From Myxocyprinus asiaticus (Eukaryota > Chordata > Actinopteri > Cypriniformes > Catostomidae), in contig NC_059349.1 of the NCBI RefSeq assembly GCF_019703515.2, positions 21,300,744-21,364,743 of the forward strand: DNA of 64,000 nt. Direction: 5' to 3'. The notes beneath the pieces were generated by a model. That model had not been told where the DNA came from, made no database searches, and worked only from the letters and a program-made list of their open reading frames with translations. Shown piece by piece: positions 49,101-53,397 of this stretch (position 1 is its first letter; each line of letters starts with the position of its first letter). The position numbers were made by a program, and so were the translations under genes.

Positions 49101-52100
49101 TGGATTTGGGGATTTTCTGCCATTCTTCCCTGCAGATCCTCTCACACTCTGTCAGGTTGGATGGGAACCGTCCGTGGACAGCCATTTTCAGGTCTCTCTA
49201 AAGATGTTTGATTGGGTTCAAGTCCAGGCTCTGGCTGGGCCACTCAAGGGCATTCACAGAGTTGTCCCTAAACTACTCTTGCATTGTCTTGGCTGTGTGC
49301 TTATGGTCATTGTCCTGATAAAAAGTGAACCTTTGGGAACCTCCGATGGGATGGTATTGCGCAGTTGATGAGTGGTGCCTAGTTTCCGCCAGACATGACA
49401 CTTGGAATTGAAGCCAAACAGTTCAATCTTTGTTTCATCAGACCAGAGAATCTTGTTTCTCACAGTCTGAGAGTCTTTAGGTGCATTTTTATGTGTCCTG
49501 CACTGAGGAGAGGCTTCCGTCTGGCCACTCTACCATAAAGCCCAGATCAGTGGAGTGTTGCAGTGATGGTTGTCCTTCTGCAAGTTTCTCCCATCTCCAC
49601 ACGATCTCTGGAGCTCAACCAGAGTGACCATCGGGTTCTTGGTCACCTCTCTTACCAAGGCCCATCTCCCTAATTGCTCAGTTTGGCCGGGCGGCCAGCT
49701 CTAGGAAGTGTCCTGGTTGTTCCATACTTCTTCCGTTTAAGAATTATGGAGGCCACTGTGCTCTTGGGAACCTTCAATGCAGCCAAATTTTTGTAGCCTT
49801 CCCCAGATCTGTGCCTTGACACAATCTTGTCTCTGAGCTCTGCAAGCAGTTCCTTTGACCTCATGGCTTTGTTTTTGCTCTGATATGCATTTTCAGCTAT
49901 GAGACCTTATACAGACAGGTGTGTGTCTTTCGAAATCATGTCCAGTCAATTGAATTTGCCACTCCAATCAAAGTGATATCAGTTTTTTCTTTTTAATAAA
50001 TTAGCAAAATTATCAAAAATCTGTTTTTTGCTTTGTCATTATGGGGTATGGAGTGTTGATTGATGTGAAAAAATAATTTAAAGCATTTTAGCATAAGGAT
50101 GCAACAAAATGTGAAAAAATTAAGGGGTCTGAATACTTTCTGAATGCACTGTGTAGTGTATCTACAATGCAAAACTATAAACACATCTCATTCCACCACA
50201 CTGGCACACCCACCTCTTTTGTGACTTTTTGCCTCCGAAGCGTACCTCCTCTCTGAGGAGAGAAAAATTAGGCTCATGGCTGGTCAAGCCAAGCATTATC
50301 TACAAATAGAGAGAGAGAGAGACAGAATGAGAAAGACAGCTTAAAATATAGTCAGAAATAAATATGGTATGACACAACAGTGACAGTAATGTGTATACTC
50401 AATTAATGCAATTATTATTTATCGCAATTTATTCACCAGGTCAGCATCCAGACCGTAAAGGCAGTGTCTTGTGTTTGGGTTATGACCCGGCTTGGCGCTC
50501 TCAGAGCGAATGAACTCCATTATCTTGTGCTCTCCTTCACCAGGGGTCTGTAAATATGCAAGGATCAGAAAAACATCCAAAAGCACACATACACACACAG
50601 CATTAAACTCTTAATTCCTTTAACTCACCTCATGACCAGACAAATACACATTTACTCCCTGCCATGTTTTGTCTGTGGACAGCTTATAGTGAACAAAATA
50701 TTTAAGCTGCTCTTGTAGCCTGGCCATGAAATCCGTTCCTACAGTTAAAAAACAAAAAACAAAAAACACATTTTGCTCAGAACCTCCCATAACAAAACAT
50801 CAGACAGCCTATAACAACCACCCCATTAGTGATTTCAAATTACTGTGTTAACATAAGTTAATGATATACACTACAGGGATTATATGACTAACACTGCAGG
50901 ACGAACTCTCACATTTAAAGGGGTCATATCATCGATTGTATCATTTTTTCCCCCCCTGAGGTCCTCTTATAATGTAAGTCTAGGTTTTTTGCCCCATAAA
51001 CAGTCTAACCCTTAGATTTAAATGGCCATTTAATTGCTGTTGTGCCTTCGAGACTTCTATGTTAATGCCTTCTTTGCATATGAAATGAGAAAGAGTGCTT
51101 TCCTGTCCTTACACACAAGCTGCGGGTTTGCTGATGGGTCAAATTAGGGTTTTAACAGACTCATCCTTCAATAACAGCCACTTTGAAAAGCCTGAATTAG
51201 ATTGTGATAAGTTCACAAAACAATCAGCACTGAAATGTGACACCCTTTCCTAACATCGTGATCCTTCAGGAGGATATACAGCAGCAGGCACTACAAACAG
51301 CTTTTAGACTTACTTACAGTGCATCCGGAAAGTATTCACAGCGCTTCACTTTTTCTTGTTACAGCCTTATTCCAAAATGGATTAAATTCATTATTTTCCT
51401 CAAAATTCTACAAACAATACCCCATAATGACAACGTGAAAGAAGTTTGTTTGAAATCTTTGCAAATTTATTAAAAATAAAAAAAATCACATGTACATAAG
51501 TATTCACAGCCTTTGCCATGACACTCAAAATTGAGCTCAGGTGCATCCTGTTTCCACTGATCATCCTTGAGATGTTTCTACAACTTGACTGGAGTCCACC
51601 TGTGGTAAATTCAGTTGATTGGACATGATTTGGAAAGGCACACACCTGTCTATATAAGGTCCCACAGTTAACAGTGCATATCAGAGCACAAACCAAGCCA
51701 TGAATTCCAAGGAATTGTCTGTAGACCTCCGAGACAGGATTGTATCGAGGCACAGATCTGGGGAAGGGTACAGAAATATTTCTGCCGCATTGAAGGTCCC
51801 AATGAGCACAGTGGCCTTCATCATCCGTAAATGGAAGAAGATTGGAACCACCAGGACTCTTCCTAGAGCTGGCCGCCTGGCCAAACTGAGCGATCGGGGG
51901 AGAAGGGCCTTAGTCAGGGAGGTGACCATGAACCCAATGGTCACTCAGACAGAGTTCCAGTGTTTCTCTGTGGAGAGAGGAGAACCTTCCAGAAGAACAA
52001 CCATCTCTGCAGCACTCCACCAATCAGGCCTGTATGGTAGAGTGGCCAGACGGAAGCCACTCCTCAGTAAAAGGCACATGACAGCCCACCTGGAGTTTGC

Positions 52101-53351
52101 CAAAAGGCACCTGAAGGACTCTCAGACCATGAGAAACAAAGATTGAACTCTTTGGCCTGAATGGCAAGCGTCATGTCTGGAGGAAACCAGGCACCGCTCA
52201 TCACCTGGCCAATACCATCCCTACAGTGAAGCATGGTGGTGGCAGCATCATGCTGTGGGGATGTTTTTCAGCGGCAGGAACTGGGAGACTAGTCAAGATC
52301 GAGGGAAAGATGAATGCAGCAATGTACAGAGACATCCTTGATGAAAACCTGCTCCAGAGAGCCCTCAGACTGGGGCGAAGGTTCATCTTCCAACAGGACA
52401 ACGACCCCAAGCACACAGCCAAGATAACAAAGGAGTGGCTCCGGGACAACTCTGTGAATGTCCTTGAGTGGCCCAGCCAGAGCCCAGACTTGAACCCGAT
52501 TGAACATCTCTGGAGAGATCTGAAAATGGCTGTGCACCGACGCTCAACATCCAACATGATGGAGCTTGAGAGGTCCTGTAAAGAAGAATGGGAGAAACTG
52601 CCCAAAAATAGGTGTGCCAAGCTTGTAGCATCATACTCAAAAAGACTTGAGGCTGTAATTGGTGCCAAAGGTGCTTCAACAAAGTATTGAGCAAAGGCTG
52701 TGAATACTTATGTACATGTGATTTTTAATAAATTTGCAAAGATTTCTAAATGTTCCTTTTGGACGAGAGAGGATGCTTTCGATTGTGAAAGTTAAGGTAT
52801 TTTTTTCATAGTAAATTGAACTATTTTATTTCAAAAATCAATGAAAATTTGACTCCTTATAATAGGACACCATTTAGATACATTTCTTATAGATGGTCTT
52901 GCTATGAAATGATAGACAAACTGAATGAAGACAATTGAAGGTGGACACAAACCAGGCGTGATGCAGTTAGAGTCAAATCTGGCCTCTGTGGGTAAAACTT
53001 CGCCTTTCTCCAAAGCCTTCTTGATTTTCTCCTCGGCTTCTTTTGCTGACCTATACAACACAAATAGAGGACTGAAACTCAAATTGTCGAAAATACTTTT
53101 TCATAGTCAGTGTAGGGTAATTTACTTACAAACTACGAATTACTAATCATTAATCTAAAATTGTAATCAGATTACTAATTACTTTACATTTAAGTTACTT
53201 TCTAAAACACTTTACCTCTCTTAATTTCAATATTTTTTTCTTGTTCATTGTTTCACACATCACACACTCAACAGCACCTCATATTTCTCCTTCACAATGA
53301 CTCGTTACGGGGCCATAATTCATGTATTCTACATAAATAAGCATATATATA

Positions 53352-53397
<46 letters not shown>

